Shown: positions 24,480 to 36,900 of the stretch, piece by piece
How the letters are laid out: the number at the start of each line of letters is the position of its first letter
Position numbering within the stretch: position 1 is the first letter of the stretch
Source of the DNA: Microlunatus phosphovorus NM-1
GTDB taxonomy: Bacteria > Actinomycetota > Actinomycetes > Propionibacteriales > Propionibacteriaceae
Assembly: GCF_000270245.1 (NCBI RefSeq)
Contig: NC_015635.1
Span: 248,001-312,000 of the forward strand
Reading direction: 5' to 3'
DNA: 64,000 nt
Program-made: the position numbers and the translations under genes
Notes under the pieces: model-generated
Database searches by the model: none
What the model was told of the DNA's origin: nothing
What the model saw: only the letters and a program-made list of their open reading frames with translations

Positions 24480-25820
24480 TCAGAGTCCGTAGATGTCGTC
24501 GATGGACTGCTTGGCTTCGGCCACCGCACGGCGGGCCCGCGGCTGGAAGAAGTCGAGGTCGTCCTCGGACAGCTGGGCGTTCGGGTACATCCGGGAGATG
24601 CTGGAGATCAGCACCCCATGGCGCTGCATGGCGGTGGCGAGGATGATGTCTTTGCCCATCAACTCGAAGTCGTAGTCGCTGGGTCGCTCCAGCGGTGTCG
24701 CCCGGCAGTGGAAGGCGGACACACCGGGCGGGCCCTGCACCACCAACGGCAGACCGACGCGGTGGGCCTCGAGCGTCAAGATGTCCTGCAGTGCGGCGGC
24801 TCGGCGGTGCATCGCGTGCAGCAGCGCCTCGTCGTCGCGGGCGAAGATCTCGTACGTGGCCTTCACGGCCGCGGTACCCAGCGGATAGCCGTTGTAGGTT
24901 CCGGCGTGGATCACCTGCTTGCTCTCCAGCAGGCCCATGATCTCGCGCTTGCCGACGACCGCAGACACGGGCACGCCGCCGCCACCGATCGCCTTGCCGA
25001 AAGTGGACAGGTCGGGGGTGACACCGAGCCGCTTCTGGGCGCCGCCGACCCCCAGCCGTACGCCGGTGATCATCTCGTCGAAGATCAACACCACGCCGTG
25101 CTCGGTGCACAGACGACGCAGCAGCTCGAGAAAGCCGGGCAACGGCTCGATCGAACCACCGTTGACGCAGATGGGCTCGGTCAGCACCGCGGCCAGGGTT
25201 TCGCCGTAGGTCTGGAAGAAGTCCTCGAGCCGGTCGGCGTCGTTCCAGGGCAGCAGGAATGACTGGTCGGCCATCACGTCGGTGGCTCGACCGGCCGTGC
25301 CCTTGTAGTCGCCGCGGAAGTCCACCGGCACCGGACGCGCCGGGTCGAGGACGCGACCGCCCATCACGTTGTCGGCGTTGCCGTGGTAGTGGTTCTCGAA
25401 GCGCAAGAACCGGTTGCGGCCGGTGTGGGCACGCGCCAACCGCAGGGCGGTCTGCAGGATCTCGGTGCCGGACAGGCCGAACCGGACCATCTCCGCCGAG
25501 GGGATGTGGGTGTTCATCAGCTCGAGCGCGTCGGCGTCGAAGTCGCAGTGACTCACGCACAGCACCCGTTCCAGGGCCTCGCTCAGGGCATCGAGATAGT
25601 CCTCGTTGCGGTGCCCGAGGACCATCGCGCCGAAGCGGGCGTACAGGTCGAGGTACTCGTTCCCGTCCATGTCACGCAGTCGGCTGCCGGCGCCGTCGAC
25701 GAAATGCAGCGGCACCTCGGCCCACGGCATGTTGAAGTTGTAGTGAACCCCGCCGGGGAGGACGCGCTTGACCCGCTGGTGGTACTCGAGGTTGCGGCTG
25801 ACCGTCTGCAGGACGGTCAC
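24480..25820 (-). CDS. Class III aminotransferase, glutamate-1-semialdehyde-aminomutase-like
   Basis: A 446-residue PLP enzyme. The PLP lysine is Lys276 (STFGKAIGGGG), the pyridine-nitrogen Asp is 248 (LIFDEMITGVRLG), and the phosphate pocket is LSGTEILQTALR. The same family is found as an embedded domain in lipopeptide synthetases of the iturin and mycosubtilin type, where it converts a carrier-bound beta-keto acyl group into a beta-amino acyl group. Here it is free-standing, its ATG overlapping the stop of the carrier-protein gene (ATGA), which strongly suggests it acts on that carrier. A heme-pathway HemL role is unlikely in this context. Confidence 0.88.
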   Translation of the reverse strand: MTVLQTVSRNLEYHQRVKRVLPGGVHYNFNMPWAEVPLHFVDGAGSRLRDMDGNEYLDLYARFGAMVLGHRNEDYLDALSEALERVLCVSHCDFDADALELMNTHIPSAEMVRFGLSGTEILQTALRLARAHTGRNRFLRFENHYHGNADNVMGGRVLDPARPVPVDFRGDYKGTAGRATDVMADQSFLLPWNDADRLEDFFQTYGETLAAVLTEPICVNGGSIEPLPGFLELLRRLCTEHGVVLIFDEMITGVRLGVGGAQKRLGVTPDLSTFGKAIGGGGVPVSAVVGKREIMGLLESKQVIHAGTYNGYPLGTAAVKATYEIFARDDEALLHAMHRRAAALQDILTLEAHRVGLPLVVQGPPGVSAFHCRATPLERPSDYDFELMGKDIILATAMQRHGVLISSISRMYPNAQLSEDDLDFFQPRARRAVAEAKQSIDDIYGL

Positions 25821-26059
25821 GCCGCAGCCTCCTCGGCGAGGTACTCGCTGATGTCGTCGACCGTCTTGAACTCGAACAGCGCGACCGGGTTGATGTCCAG
25901 GTCGAGCTGCTTGCGCAGCCGGCTGATGATCTTGAGCGCCTGCACCGAGGACACACCGAGCCGCATGAAGCTCGCCTGGTCGTCGATGTCGGCCGGTGGG
26001 ATGGCGATCTCGGCGGAGATCTCCTGCAGGAGCACGGTCCTGATCGTTTCCTTGGTCAT
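25817..26059 (-). CDS. Free-standing carrier protein with an LGVSS site
   Basis: An 80-residue carrier protein. The modification site is LGVSSVQALKI, with Ser38 taking phosphopantetheine and Ser37 replacing the usual aspartate. Helix 2 and the VALFEFKTVDDISEYL end fit a modular PKS/NRPS carrier more than a fatty-acid ACP. It lies 16 nt after the free KS gene and overlaps the aminotransferase gene, so KS, carrier and aminotransferase look like one module split into three genes. Confidence 0.9.
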   Translation of the reverse strand: MTKETIRTVLLQEISAEIAIPPADIDDQASFMRLGVSSVQALKIISRLRKQLDLDINPVALFEFKTVDDISEYLAEEAAA

Positions 26060-26075
26060 GGTTCCTCTTTCGCGG

Positions 26076-27920
26076 TCAGAGCCAGTGCGGCTTCTTCGAG
26101 TACGGATAGGGCATCAGGGTGAGGACGGTGCCGGTGCCGGCGGGGAAGAAGTGCTCCCAGTCCACGGCGGCTCCGGCGGCAAACAGCGCGGCGGCGGTCT
26201 CCAGCGGCAACCACCCGGGATCGAGGACCACCGTCCGCGGGTCGTGGTCCCCGGATCCGAGTGACACGGCCAGTTCGCTGCGGCCGGGTTCGGCGTCGGA
26301 GACCAGCAGGGGCGAGGCCAGCGCCGCGCGGAGCCGCTCCTCGCCGGCTGATGCGGTAAGGGTCGGCCGTAGCAGCACCCGTCGCACCGGGCGGTCCACG
26401 TGTGTCACACCGACCTCGCACAGCGCTCGGCTCGCTGGGTCGAACCGGACGGTCGCCCGCCAGTCGTAGGCGGGTCGGAACCGGGCCAGCGTCATCGCCA
26501 GGTTGTACGGGTCGACGTCACGCCTGGTGAGCTGGGCCGACAGGTCGTCGAGCATGCGGTGCAGGGCGTCCTCGTCTTGAGCGGACAGGCACAGCACGGG
26601 GCACGACAGCTCGGTGCCGCGGCGTTCCGGGTCTCCCTCTTCGATGACGACGTGCACATTCGTGCCGCCGAGACCCAGAGAGGTGATCGCCCCTTGACGT
26701 GGACGGTCTGCCACCCGTGGCCACAGTGTCGGCTCGGTGATCACCCGAAACGGGGTGTCCTCCAACTGCAGCAGCGGGTTCACGGTCTCCAGGTGCAGGT
26801 TGGGCACCAGCTGCTCGTGCTGGAGGCATAGCAGCAGCTTGGCCAACCCGGCCCCTCCGGCCGCCCCCAGCAGGTGACCGATGTTGGACTTGACCGATCC
26901 GATCCCGACCGCCGTGTCCCCGAAGTCGGACTTGCGGAACACCTTGGACAGGGCGTTCAACTCGATCGGGTCGCCGATCCGGGTCCCGGTGCCGTGCGCC
27001 TCGACGTAGGAGACCCGGGTGTGGTCGAGTCCGTCGGCGTAGCAGTCCCGGATGACGTTGGCCTGCCCACGGGGATTGGGGGCCATGATGTTCAACGACG
27101 ATCCGTCGTTGTTGATGGCGTACCCCCGGATCCGACCGTAGATCCGGCGGTTGCGGCGCAGGGCGATGTCCTCGCGCTCGAGGACGCAGACCACCGCCCC
27201 CTCGCCCAGCAGTGTGCCGTCCGCCTTCTCGTCGAACACTCGCGTGTAGGGGTGTGAGGTGGTGATCCCCCCGATGGTGCACAGCTGCGCGTTGTAGGCG
27301 GCGCTGAACAGGTTGGCACCCCCGACGACCGCTCCGTCGCAGTCCTGATGGCGGATCGCGTCCGCCGCCTGCGTCAGGCTGGTCAGGAACGACGAGCAGG
27401 CCGTGTCCACCGCCATCACCGGACCGGTGAGGTCGTACTGGTGCGACACCCGGGCGGCGAGGGCGCTGTTGATCACGTTCATCACGGTGCGCGGGTGCAC
27501 GTCCGCGGTCCCGTGCTCGTCGAGGTAGCGACAGACCAGCGGGTAGTAGCTGTTGCTGGCGATCGCCATGTGGACGGCATAGCGACGATCCGCCGCGCGG
27601 GGACCTGCCTGACGCCGAGTCTCCAAGAGGCCGGCATCGCACATGGCCTCGTAGCTCAGCTCCATCACCATCCGGTGCTGTGGGTCCATGAACCGCGCCT
27701 CGTCGGCCTCGATCCCGAAGAACCCGGCGTCGAAGTACTCGATGTCGTCGACCTCGCCAATGGTGTCGCGCCAGTGCGGGGCACGGGCCAGTTCTCGACG
27801 CCGTTCGCTCACCACGGCGGTGCGGTCGACCCCGTCGACCAGGAGCTGCCAGAACTCGTCCTGAGTCGTGGCGCCCGGCAAGCGCAGCGCGAGGCCGGTG
27901 ATCGCGATGGGGGTGGTCAC
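26076..27920 (-). CDS. Free-standing PKS ketosynthase with a degenerate AT remnant
   Basis: A 614-residue protein. Residues 1-425 form a modular-type KS with Cys175 (DTACSSFLTS), His309 (EAHGTGTRIGD) and His349 (KSNIGHLLG). The remaining 190 residues begin like a KS-AT linker (CPVLCLSAQDEDALHRML) and end with a post-AT linker (LMPYPYSKKPHWL). Between them there is no GHSxGE acyltransferase site and the segment is far too short for an AT, so it looks like a collapsed AT domain. The GTG start overlaps the megasynthase stop (GTGA). It presumably extends the chain on the next-encoded carrier, with an extender loaded by an AT elsewhere. Confidence 0.9.
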   Translation of the reverse strand: MTTPIAITGLALRLPGATTQDEFWQLLVDGVDRTAVVSERRRELARAPHWRDTIGEVDDIEYFDAGFFGIEADEARFMDPQHRMVMELSYEAMCDAGLLETRRQAGPRAADRRYAVHMAIASNSYYPLVCRYLDEHGTADVHPRTVMNVINSALAARVSHQYDLTGPVMAVDTACSSFLTSLTQAADAIRHQDCDGAVVGGANLFSAAYNAQLCTIGGITTSHPYTRVFDEKADGTLLGEGAVVCVLEREDIALRRNRRIYGRIRGYAINNDGSSLNIMAPNPRGQANVIRDCYADGLDHTRVSYVEAHGTGTRIGDPIELNALSKVFRKSDFGDTAVGIGSVKSNIGHLLGAAGGAGLAKLLLCLQHEQLVPNLHLETVNPLLQLEDTPFRVITEPTLWPRVADRPRQGAITSLGLGGTNVHVVIEEGDPERRGTELSCPVLCLSAQDEDALHRMLDDLSAQLTRRDVDPYNLAMTLARFRPAYDWRATVRFDPASRALCEVGVTHVDRPVRRVLLRPTLTASAGEERLRAALASPLLVSDAEPGRSELAVSLGSGDHDPRTVVLDPGWLPLETAAALFAAGAAVDWEHFFPAGTGTVLTLMPYPYSKKPHWL

Positions 27921-30900
27921 GACCGTGCTCCGATCGAGGTGGCCTCGAGCGATTCCACGGAGTCGGCCAGCCACTCCAGGTGCAGGTGCTCGTCGTCGTG
28001 CCACACGTTGACGTGGGTGTGAGCGAGACCCGGTCCGTCCGCCGTGGTTTGCGGCATCTCGTGGGCGGGAATGTGGCCCTGGAAGTTGACCAGGGTCAGC
28101 TGGAGCCTGCCCTGCTCGTTGCGATAGACCTGTTGGAGGTCGCCGAGCAAGCCGGATCGGTCGGGTGTCGTGCTCAGCCCGTCCAGGAAGTGGACGCCCT
28201 CCTCCCGGGTTCGGTCGAGCCGCTCGGCGATGCCGTGAGTGCCTGCTCCGTCGCGCAGCAGGACCGGAACGACGTCGAGGAACTCACCGACGCAGTCGGT
28301 GTAGTCCTGGCCGAGCCACCGTCGGCAGTCGTTGACCAGACCGACCGCGATCGACCTCTGACCGCTCAGCCGCGACAACTCCTCGTGCACGGTGCGAATC
28401 GCCAGCTCGAGAGGGTTGTGCCGCTCCAGCCGGAGGCTGCGCCGGCCGCGTGGGCGTGCCGAGGCGGGGGCGTCCAGCAGCGAGGCGTTGGCGGTGAGCC
28501 AGCCCGCGTAGTCGTAGCTGGCCAGCTCGGTGCCCCAGTCCGGCTCGACAGCGACCGCTTCGGCGTAGCGGCTGTATGGCTGGACCGTGGTGAGGTCGGC
28601 GCCGCGGACGAGGCAAGTGATCTCCTCCCGCAGGATCCCGGCGCTGAAGCCGTCGAAGATGCTGTGGTGAAAGGCCCAGACCAGTCGGACGCTGTCGTCG
28701 GTGTCCTGCAGGATGACGCACCGCCACAACAGCCCGCTGCCGAAGGCCTCCTCCGGCAGGGCCGCCGCGACCTCCTCGGTGACCTGCTGAAGCTGCTGGG
28801 GTTCGACACCGCGCAGGTCCAGCACCGCCAGCAGCGGCGCCAGTCCCTCGAAAGCCTCGGGCGGTAGCACCTCGAAGTGATCCCCGACGAGCCGCGCCCG
28901 CAGCATCTCGTGCCGCAGCACGATCGCGGCCACGGCATCCTTCAGCTGCGACAGGGCGACGTGGTCGATGGCGTGCAGGTACCCGCCCGTCGCCGCGCCG
29001 CTGGAGCGGTGCAGCCGAGCCGCCGCTCCTATCTCGAATCGGTAGTCGGGCTGCTCGTCGGTGAACGCCTCGGCCACCCGGACGCTGTCCGCGACGGCCC
29101 AGGTGACCAGACGCCGGACCTGCTCGGCGGCCAGGGTCCGGGTGGCACTCGGCTCGCTCCACACGCCCGCGTTCCCGGCCGTCGCCGACAGGATCACCGC
29201 GAGGGCCGCGGCGCTGGGGTGCCGGTACAGGTCGCTGATCTGCACCTCGAGGCCGGTCTCTCGCAGCCGGCGCACCACCGCGATGGCCTGCAGCGACTGG
29301 GCGCCGGCCGCGAAGAAGTCGTCGTCGAGGCCCAGCTCAGGGCGACCCAGCACCTCGCGGAAAGTCGCCAGGATCGTCAGGTCGGTCGCCGCCGTGGTCA
29401 CCGTTGGGCCGGCGTCCTCGGTCCGAGCCGGCTGGGCCTGGCTCGCCAGTAGCCGGTGATCCACCTTGCCGTGCGGGGTCAGGGGAAGGCCGGGAAGCCG
29501 GACGAGGTGCTGCGGCACCAGATGGGGTGGCAACGCCGCGTGCAGCGCGGCGCGCAGGTCATCCTCGTCCGGGGCCGACGCGCCCGTGTAGAACGCGGTC
29601 AGCCGACTGTCGTTGCCGTCCTTGGTGTGGACGACGACAGCTTCTCCGACACCTGTGCAGGCCTGCACGGCGAACTCGATCTCGGACAGCTCGATGCGGT
29701 GGCCGGCGTGCTTGATCTGCCGGTCGGTGCGGTCCAGATACACGATCCGCCCTCGCTCGTCCAAGACCACCCGGTCACCCGTGCGGTACAGCCGTCGGCG
29801 GATCGCGCCGATCTCTGCTGGGAACCGCTCGGAGGTCAGGTCAGGTCGATGGTGGTAGCCGAGTGCGACGCCGGGTCCGGCCACACACAGCTCCCCAGGC
29901 ACGCCGCGCGGCACGTCGGTGCCGTCCGGGTGCACGATGAACAGCTCTCGGTTGCGTGCCGGGTAGCCGATCGGCATCCGGTCGCCCTCAGGTGCTTCGT
30001 CGACGCGGTACCACGTCGAGCACACCGATGCCTCGGTCGGCCCGTACAGGTTGTACAACCGTCCGGGCCCCAGCACGTCGAACGCGCGCCGGGCCGCCCA
30101 TGGCTGCATGGCCTCGCCGCCGACGTACAGCGCGGTGAGTCCGCTCACGGCCGCGGGATCCTCGGCCATCAGCAGGTGGAACACCGCGGTGATCAAGATG
30201 CCCGCGTCGATCCGCTCCTCGCGCAAGAACCTGGTGAGCATCGCCATGTCCTGGTTCAGCGTGTGGTCACCGAGGACGAGAGTCGCCCCGCTGAGCAGGG
30301 TGGCGTACAGGTCGAGGAGGGACGGGTCGAACGTCGAGCCGGTCAGGTACATGATGCGCTGGTCCGGCCGGTAGTCCATGTAGCCGTTGTCCACGCTGGC
30401 ACTCAGGACACCTCCGTGAGACACCAGGGTGCCCTTCGGCTGTCCCGTCGTACCCGAGGTGTAGATGAGGATCAATGGGCTGGCGGCGGTGAGGTCCGCC
30501 GGCGGCGTGTAGGACCCCGCCAGGGCGTCCGGGCGGTACGCAGTCACCTCGGCGGACCACGGATGGGCGCCGGGATCGGTCGCCAGGACGACCCGGGCGC
30601 CGCTGTCGGCGAGGATGTGCGCAAGCCGGGGCAGGGGTGTTTGCGGGTCCTGGGGGATCTCGATGGCGCCGCACTTGAGCAGCGCGAGCCGGCAGAACAC
30701 CTGCCACGGGTCGCGCTCCACCAGGCAGACCACGAAGTCACCGACGCCGACACCCGTTTCCTGCAGGCCTCCCGCGATGGAGTCCGTGATCCGGTCGACC
30801 TCCGCGTAGGTCCACTCGCGGCCGTGCCAGCTCAGGGCCGTCCGGTGGGCATGCTCGGTGAGGGCGGTGCGCAGCCGGTCGAGCAAGGAGCTGTCGATCT

Positions 30901-33900
30901 CCGGGCCGGCGGCCGTCAGCTCGGCCCGGCGCCGAGCGAGCTCGGCTGGTGACTCCAGACGCAGGTCGCGCAGCGGGCGCGACGGGTCCACGGTCAGCTC
31001 GACCAGGAGGAGGTCCAGCTGCTGCGCCAGGCGGCTGATCGTGCCGGCGTCGAACAGCTCGGTGCGGTACTCGATGTCCACCTCGAAGTCGTCGGCACGC
31101 TCGGCGATGCTGACCGACAACGCGTACCGGCTCATGATCGGACCGGGGGGCTGCAGTTCCAACCGCAGACCGTCGAGCTCGGGCTCGTCGGTGCCGACGG
31201 TGACGTAGTTGACCAAGACGTCGAACAGCGCGTCGTCCGGTCCCCCGGCGGCGGGACGGAGCTGGGCGAGCACCTGATCGAGGGGGGCCTCCTGGTGGGC
31301 GAGCAGGGCGAGAACGTCGTCTCGAACGGTCCCGACGGCGTCGGCGACGGAGTGCTCGGCCGCAGCCCTCAGGCGCAGCGGCAGCGTGTTCGCGAACATG
31401 CCCACCACCTGCTCGGACCCGCGCATCGTGCGTCCGGAGACGGCGGTCCCCACCACGAACTCCGGCTGGCCGCTGTACAGGCTCAGCAGCCGGGTCAGGG
31501 CGGTGAGGTGAACCATGTACGGCGTAGCACCGCAGGCTCGTGCCAGGTCGGCGACGTCTCGACGGCGGGCGGTGCTGACGAAGGTGTGCCGAGCGCCTTC
31601 GTGGGTCGCGGCGCCGGACGGCGTCCGGTCCGTCGGCAGCTCCAGCCGGGGAATCTCCCCGTCGAGCAGCTCGGCGAAGAAGGCCACGTCCTGGTCGAAC
31701 GCGCCCGATTGGGTCCGTGCCTGGAGATCGGCGACGTAGTCGGTGTAGCTGATCGGAGCTCCGGCCACCGGGTGGCCCTGCAGCTCGGCGGTGATCTCGT
31801 CGGACAGGACCGCCAGTGAAGTCTGGTCGGCGACGATGTGATGCAGATCCAGGGAGAGGAAGTGCTCCTCGGCGCTGACCCGGACGACCTCGACGCGCAG
31901 CAGCGGCGCGCTGGAGAGGTCGAACGATCGCGGCCGGGCCTGCCGCCGTGCGGCAGCCTGGGCCGCGCTCAGGTGCAACACCGAGACGACGTCGTCGCCG
32001 CAGGCGTGGATGTGCTGCATCAGGCGGCCGCCCTCGAGGTGGAAGCTGGTGCGCAGCTGCTCGTGCCGAGCGACGAGACGGGCGAAGACGGCGCGCAGGG
32101 CGTCGACGTCCAACGGTCCGACCACCCGGTACGCCAGCGCCAGGTTGTAGGCGGTGGTGTCCTCCTGCAGGGCGCAGGCGGCGTACAGGCGCTGTTGCGC
32201 CGGCGAGGCCGGCACGACCTGTGGTGCCCTGGCGTCGGCCGGGGCCGGTTGGGGGAGCACCGGCACGAGGCAGGCGGCCGGCTCCGACCGGGAGCGGCGG
32301 GACTCGGCCAACGAGGCGAGGTCCCGATAGCGCGAGTGGGCGAAGACATCGGCCACGGTGAGCTCGGCGCCGGCCCGGTCTGCCAGCAGGGCACAGAAGC
32401 GTACGGCGGTGAGCGAGTCGCCGCCCGAGGCGAGGAAATCCGCGTCGGGTGTCGGCGCGGTCCCGAGCACCTCCGACCAGGTGGCGCGGATCGCGTCCAC
32501 CGTCGCCGTCGGCTGGTCGGCCGTCGCCGATGCCGGCGCGGGGGCTGAGGCGGGCAGGGCGGGCTGGGCCACTGGTGTCGGCGTGGGGTGGCTCAGGCCC
32601 AGCAGGTGGTCCAGGCGGACGTCGGAGGTGAACCGGCGCCGCTCGAAGGCATAGCCGGGCAGTGGCACCCGACGGCCGGGGGTGCAGAACAGGCTCCGAT
32701 CGACGTCGGTCCCGTGCACCCACAGCGAGACGAGCAGCTCTCGGACCAGCGCGGCATCCACGGGCCCGGACACGAGGGACACCGCATCAGCCGGCGAGGT
32801 GGACGGGCTCGTCGGCGCGACGCCGTCGCGCAGGCGCGTCACGATCTGATCCGACCTCAGCTCTCCGCGCACCGCTGCGGCGGCGATGCGGAGCAGTCGA
32901 TCCGATCCCGGTCGGGCGAACAGGGCGTCCGGGCCGGTGACGCGCAAGACGGCGGCTCGCAGCACGAACTGGGCGACCCGGCAGACGCCGACCGGCACCG
33001 AGCGGGAACCCTCCAGCGCGGCCCGCAGTCGTTCGCGTACGTCGGCGTCGAAACCGTGCAGCTCGCGTTCGAGCGCCGCACGCAGCGCGGCTCCCGCCGG
33101 CGTCGGGTCGTCGCGGACCGTGCTCCCGAGCACGAGGTCCACGTCGTCGGAGACGTTCAGGGCGGCGCTGTCGTCCGACGGCTCGATCCAGCGGAATGTG
33201 CGGTCCGCAGCCGCCACCGCGGCCGCCCGTGACGGATACTGCGCGCGGCCCTGCGCCAGTGTGTACGAGACGTCGCGCAGCGGCGCGCCGCCATGGCAGA
33301 ACGCTTCCAGGGCTTCCTGCATGCGCCGTCGGGAGTCATCGGTGCGCGCGGAGACCGGGAGCACGCAAGGACCGAGCTCGGACTCGTCTGCGGGGCGCTC
33401 GGGCGCGCGCTCGAGGACGATGTGCGCGTTGGTCCCCCCGATACCGAGCGAGCTCACGGCGGCGAGCCGCAGCTCGTCGGTGGGCACCATGACCTTGCTG
33501 GGCACGAACAGCGAGCCCTGCTGCTCGATCCGGGAGTTCAGCCCGGTGAAGCCGGCCATCGGCGGGATCTGACCGCGTCGCAGCACACCGACTGCTCCGA
33601 GGAGCCCGGCGATGCCGGCGGCGGCGTCCAGGTGCCCGATGTTCGCCTTGACCGAGCCGAGAGCGCAGGGTCGATTCTGCCCATAAGCCCTGGCCAGGGC
33701 GGCGTACTCGATCGGGTCGCCGAGTGAGGTACCCGTGCCGTGGGCCTCCACGAACCCGACCGCGTCAGCGGCGACACCGGCGTCGGCGAGCGCGGCCCGG
33801 ATGACCTGCTCGTGGCCGCCGACGCTGGGGGCGGTGAAGCCCATCTTCTGGCCGCCGTCGTTGTTGACCGCGCTGCCGGCGATGACGGCATAGATGTGAT

Positions 33901-36900
33901 CGCCGTCCGCGAGCGCGGCGTTCAGCGGCTTGAGCAGCACCACGCCACAGCCCTGGCCACCGACGGTGCCGTCGGCATCCTCGGAGAAGGGCCGGCACAC
34001 ACCGTCCCGGCTGAAGATCATGCCCTCGGACCAGGCGTAGCCCTCCCGGCGGGGGAAGTTCAGCGCGACGCCGCCGGCCAGCGCCATGTCGGCGTCGCCC
34101 TGGCGCAGACACCTCACCGCTTCGTGGACGGCGACCAGCGAGGTCGAGCAGGCTGACTGGACGGTCATCGCAGGACCGGTCAGGTTCAGCTTGTAGGCCA
34201 CCTTGGTGGCCAGGAAGTCCTTCTCGTTGGCGGTCAACACCTCGTACGCGCCGATCGGGTCGCTGTTGCGACCGAGCAGGCCGGCCACCCAGGCGACGTT
34301 GCTGCCGCTGCCGGCGAACAGGGCGATGGTGGCCGAGTGCTCTCCCGGTACGTAGCCGGCGTCCTCGAGGGCGTGCCACGCGGTCTGGTGCAGCAGCCGC
34401 AGCTGCGGGTCCATCGTCTCGGCTTCCTTGGCGGAGTAGCCGAAGAAGTCGGCGTCGAAGACGTCGGCCTCCACGACACCGCGTGCGTTGACGTAGCGGG
34501 GGTCATCGATCAGGTGCTCGGGGATCCCGGCGTCCCGCAGCTCGGCGGGTGTGTGCCGGGAGATGCTCACCCGGCCGTCGAAGCGGTTGGCCCAGTACGT
34601 GCTCAGGTCGGGCGATCCGGGGAACTCACCGGCCACCCCGATCACCGCGATCTTGCGCTCGTCGCCGGATCGCTGCTCGGGCCAGTCGTCGAGGGCCGCG
34701 AGATCGTCCAGGGTGATGGGCGGATCGGTCTCCGGGTCGGCAGCGTCTCCCTGGTCATGGCGGTCGGCGTGCGGCCGGCTCAGCACGTCCGCCAGGCTCT
34801 GGGGCGTCGGGTGCTCGAACAGCTGGGTGAGTGGCACTTCCACGCCGAGCGTCTCGGCCAGCCGGTTGTTGACCAGCATCAGCTTGTAGGAGCTGCCGCC
34901 GACATCGAAGAAGTTGTCGCCCGCCCGGACGGCCTGGCCGAGGACGGACTCCCAGGCCGCCAGGATGTGGTCCAGCGTCTCCTGAGGTGTGACTCCGGGG
35001 GCTGCCTGTGCGGGGGCTGACTGTTCGGGGGTCGACGCGGGAGTCGGGGCATCGAGGACGTCGGCGCCCCGCTGCGTGGTCAGGAGCCGCAACGCGGCGC
35101 GGTCCACCTTGTCGTTCGGCAGCACCGGAAGCTCAGCCAGCAGCCGGATGCGGGCGGGTCGCATGTAGGAGGGCAGGGCTGCGGCGACCTCGGCCCGGAT
35201 CTGTGTGGCGCGGTCGACGCCGTCCCTGGTGCAGTGGTAGAGGACGAGCGCGTCGTCCTCGACCGCGGCGACGGCATAGCTCACGCCGGCCACGCGCATC
35301 GCCGTCTGCTCGAGCTCGCCGAGCTCGATTCGGTTGCCGTTGACCTTGACCTGTTGGTCGATCCGCCCCAACACCTGGATCTCGCCGTCCGCGCGGCGCA
35401 GTCCCGAGTCGCCGGTGCGGTAGACCGTGATCCCGGGCAGTTCCCGGATCTCGGTGAACGCGTGGGCCATCCGCTGGGGATCGTTGGTGTAGCCGAGGGC
35501 CAGTCCTGGGCCGGCGATGCAGAGCTCACCGGTCACGCCCGCGGGCGCGATCGCGCCGGACTCGTCGACGATCAACGCGGCGGCACCGCGGATGGCGGTG
35601 CCGACCGTGATGTCGTCCCCGCGAGCGAACTCCTTGACGGTGGCGGTCACCGTCGTCTCCGACGGGCCGTACATGTTGAACACGCGCGCGTCGGTCTCCG
35701 CCTGCAACAACCCGAGCAAGCTCTCCGCGAAGTGCTCGCCTCCGCAGACGACGACCCGGAGATCCCGAAGCCGGTCGCGGAAGCGCGGGTGCCCGCACAG
35801 GGCAGCCATCTTCGACACCGGCATCTGGACGTGCGTCACGGCGAAGGCGGTGATCCGGGTCGCGATGGCGGCTGCGTCCTTCTGGTCGGCCACCGGGCAG
35901 ATGTGCACGCTCGCACCGCATGCCAGCGGGATGAGGCTCTCGAAGGTGAAGATGTCGAACGTCGGGTCGGCCAGGCTGATGATGACGTCGCCCGGCGCGA
36001 ACAACCGTCGCTCCTGGTGGTCACGCAGCAGGTTGGCCACTCCGCGGTGGGGGATGACGATGCCCTTCGGAGCACCGGTCGAGCCTGACGTGTACACGAC
36101 GTAGACGGGGCTCTCGGCGGTGACTCGTGTGCCGTCGACCCCTGTGCCGTCGACCTCCGTGCCATGGGAGGCATCGAGGGTGCCGAGCCGAGCTTGGGTG
36201 CAGGTCGCGATGTCGAAGACGGTCGGGATGGCCGCGGCCGACGCCAGGCCCGCGGGCGCGAACCCGAAGCGGGGACGGAGGTCGTCCAGGATGCGGGCGT
36301 GCCGCGCGGCCGGCTGCGACGGGTCGAGCGGCAGATAGGCCCCGCCCGCCTTGAGGATCCCCAGCTGGGCCACGAAGAGGTTGACGTCGCGGACCGCGAA
36401 CAGCGCGACCGTCTCGCCCGTACGCAGACCGGCGGCGCGCAGCCGGGCCGCCTGGGCGTTCGCCATCTCATCTAGTTCGGCGTAGCTGTAACGATCACCG
36501 GTGGCGTCGATGAGCGCGGTCGCCGCCGGCGTCCGGGCGGCCTGCGCGGCGATCACGTCGTGGATCGACCGGAACGGCTCGTCGATCAGACGAGCACGGA
36601 TCTCCTCCGCCGCCGAGGGGCTCGGGAGCTGGTCGAGCCGGGCTCCGGCGTCCTCGCACACACTGGCCAACACCGCGTCGAGCTGCGCGACCAGGTGCTC
36701 GATGGTGGTGCCCAGGAACACGTCCGCCGGGTAGTCCACCTGCATCCTCAGCCCATCCGCCGACTCGGTGCAGGTGATCACGAGGTCCATCCCGACGGCG
36801 ACGGGCGGCAGCTCGAGTTGATGAGCGGTCACGCCGTCGATGTCGAGCTCGTGGTGTTCGATGTTGTGGTAGTCGAGGGAGACGTCGCACAGTGGGTGCC

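Noticed and set aside
24480-25820. Housekeeping hemL (glutamate-1-semialdehyde aminomutase)
   Set aside because: The fold and lysine fit, but the gene overlaps a carrier-protein gene in a PKS/NRPS operon and the N-terminal region differs from HemL; an assembly-line amination role fits better.
26076-28004. A longer start for the free KS, up to 28004
   Set aside because: It would overlap about 90 nt of the megasynthase; the GTG at 27920 gives the standard KS beginning (TTPIAITGLALRLPG) and a GTGA overlap.
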